Part shown: positions 63,601-64,000 of the stretch, one piece after another
Layout of the letters: the number at the start of each line of letters is the position of its first letter
Position numbering within the stretch: position 1 is the stretch's first letter
Assembly: GCA_963575745.1 (NCBI GenBank)
Contig: CAUYUJ010017773.1
Location: 62,001 to 126,000 of the forward strand
Length of the DNA stretch: 64,000 bases
Source: Prorocentrum cordatum
Lineage: Eukaryota > Sar > Dinophyceae > Prorocentrales > Prorocentraceae
Direction of reading: 5' to 3'
Program-made: the position numbers and the translations under genes
The notes under the pieces: model-generated
What the model saw: only the letters and a program-made list of their open reading frames with translations
Database searches by the model: none
What the model was told of the DNA's origin: nothing

Positions 63601-64000
63601 GCCCTTCAAAGATAGCTCGGAGATAGCGCTCACGAGCGCCCGAGGCACGCCTGGCGTGGGCGGCGGCCGCAGCGGCCGCAAAGGCTACAGCGAAAGCGCC
63701 GACAGTGGCGTCCTTCAAAGATAGCTCGGAGATAGCGCTCACGAGCGCCCGAGGCACGCCTGGCGCGGGTTGCGGCCGCAGCGGGCGCAAAGGCTACAGC
63801 GAAGGCGCCGACGGTGGCGCCCTTCAAAGATAGCTCGGAGATAGCGCCCACGAGCGCCCGAGGCACGCCTGGCGTGGGCGGCGGCCGCCGCGGCCGCAAA
63901 GGCTACAGCGAAGGCTCGACTGCGGCGTCCTTCAAAGATAGCTCGGAGATAGCGCTCATGAGCGCCCGAGGCGCGCCTGGCGTGGGCCGCGGCCGCAGCC
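57637..64000 (+). repeat. 109-bp satellite array, about 58 monomers
   Basis: The monomer contains GCGCTCACGAGCGCCCGAGG, CACGCCTGGCGTGGGC, GCGGCCGC (in most copies), AAAGGCTACAGCGAAGGCGC and GTCCTTCAAAGATAGCTCGG. 109 is not a multiple of three, so frames rotate and the recurring 89-residue minus-strand readings are not genes. Irregular copies: 58900-59350, a 40-base insertion near 60345-60400, an A16 tract at 61873-61888, a deletion-bearing copy near 62150-62200, and error-like indels at 62930-63370. The array runs off the right edge. Confidence 0.95.

Noticed and set aside
57637-64000. Serial 89-residue minus-strand proteins, one per satellite monomer
   Set aside because: The 109-bp period rotates the frame, so each reading spans monomers and is interrupted; a product of the repeat.
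1-64000. Dinoflagellate spliced leader, tRNA, 5S or other rRNA genes
   Set aside because: Looked for the spliced-leader core TTTTGGCTCAAG and for tRNA-like cloverleaf or 5S internal boxes; none found by eye.

Overview
The window reads as nuclear DNA of a dinoflagellate; a GC-rich genome such as Prorocentrum would fit, but species cannot be fixed from sequence alone. The grounds are: CCCTAAA-type (TTTAGGG) telomeric repeats, very high GC, huge repeat content, long intergenic spaces, genes in a one-direction block, a GA-AG intron, and no bacterial operon structure or ribosome binding sites. I found no rRNA, tRNA, CRISPR or recognisable spliced-leader sequence.

Layout. 1-2.1 kb: two divergent hypothetical genes whose DNA, coding parts included, is studded with a 12-bp imperfect palindrome (CCGCA NN TGCGG). 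2.4-17 kb: repeats only. These include a 590-bp tandem repeat, GGA/TCC and GTC microsatellites, 102-bp and 350-bp tandem repeats, and two inverted copies (A and B) of an undescribed element with 10-bp terminal inverted repeats that carries different satellite cargo in each copy. 17-37 kb: a minus-strand gene block. It holds an 834-residue unknown protein with a GA-AG intron, an unknown gene with a homopolymer frameshift, a C5 cytosine DNA methyltransferase homologue, an Ala/Pro/Gln-rich repeat protein, a two-exon unknown, a 925-residue unknown and small exon-like fragments. Introns and upstream regions carry purine-rich GGA tracts on the sense strand.

38.8-51 kb: about 0.7 kb of degenerate telomeric repeat, then a roughly 1.9-kb subtelomere-like unit repeated two to three times with short telomeric blocks between copies, a 1,315-bp near-identical duplication, a tail-to-tail inverted junction, a single satellite monomer and a truncated Helitron copy. 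51.5-57.6 kb: a Helitron-like rolling-circle transposon with an open frame of about 1,500 codons, containing an HUH Rep nuclease (HLH and YVSKYVAK motifs) fused to a Pif1/RecD-type helicase. Its 5' zinc-finger region has one stop codon and one frameshift. 57.6-64 kb: about 58 copies of a 109-bp satellite that starts exactly at the Helitron 5' end.

The most striking signals are the Helitron-satellite-subtelomere association, a hairpin with a compensatory base-pair change shared by Helitron copies and subtelomeric units, the paired A/B elements, and the coding-sequence palindromes.
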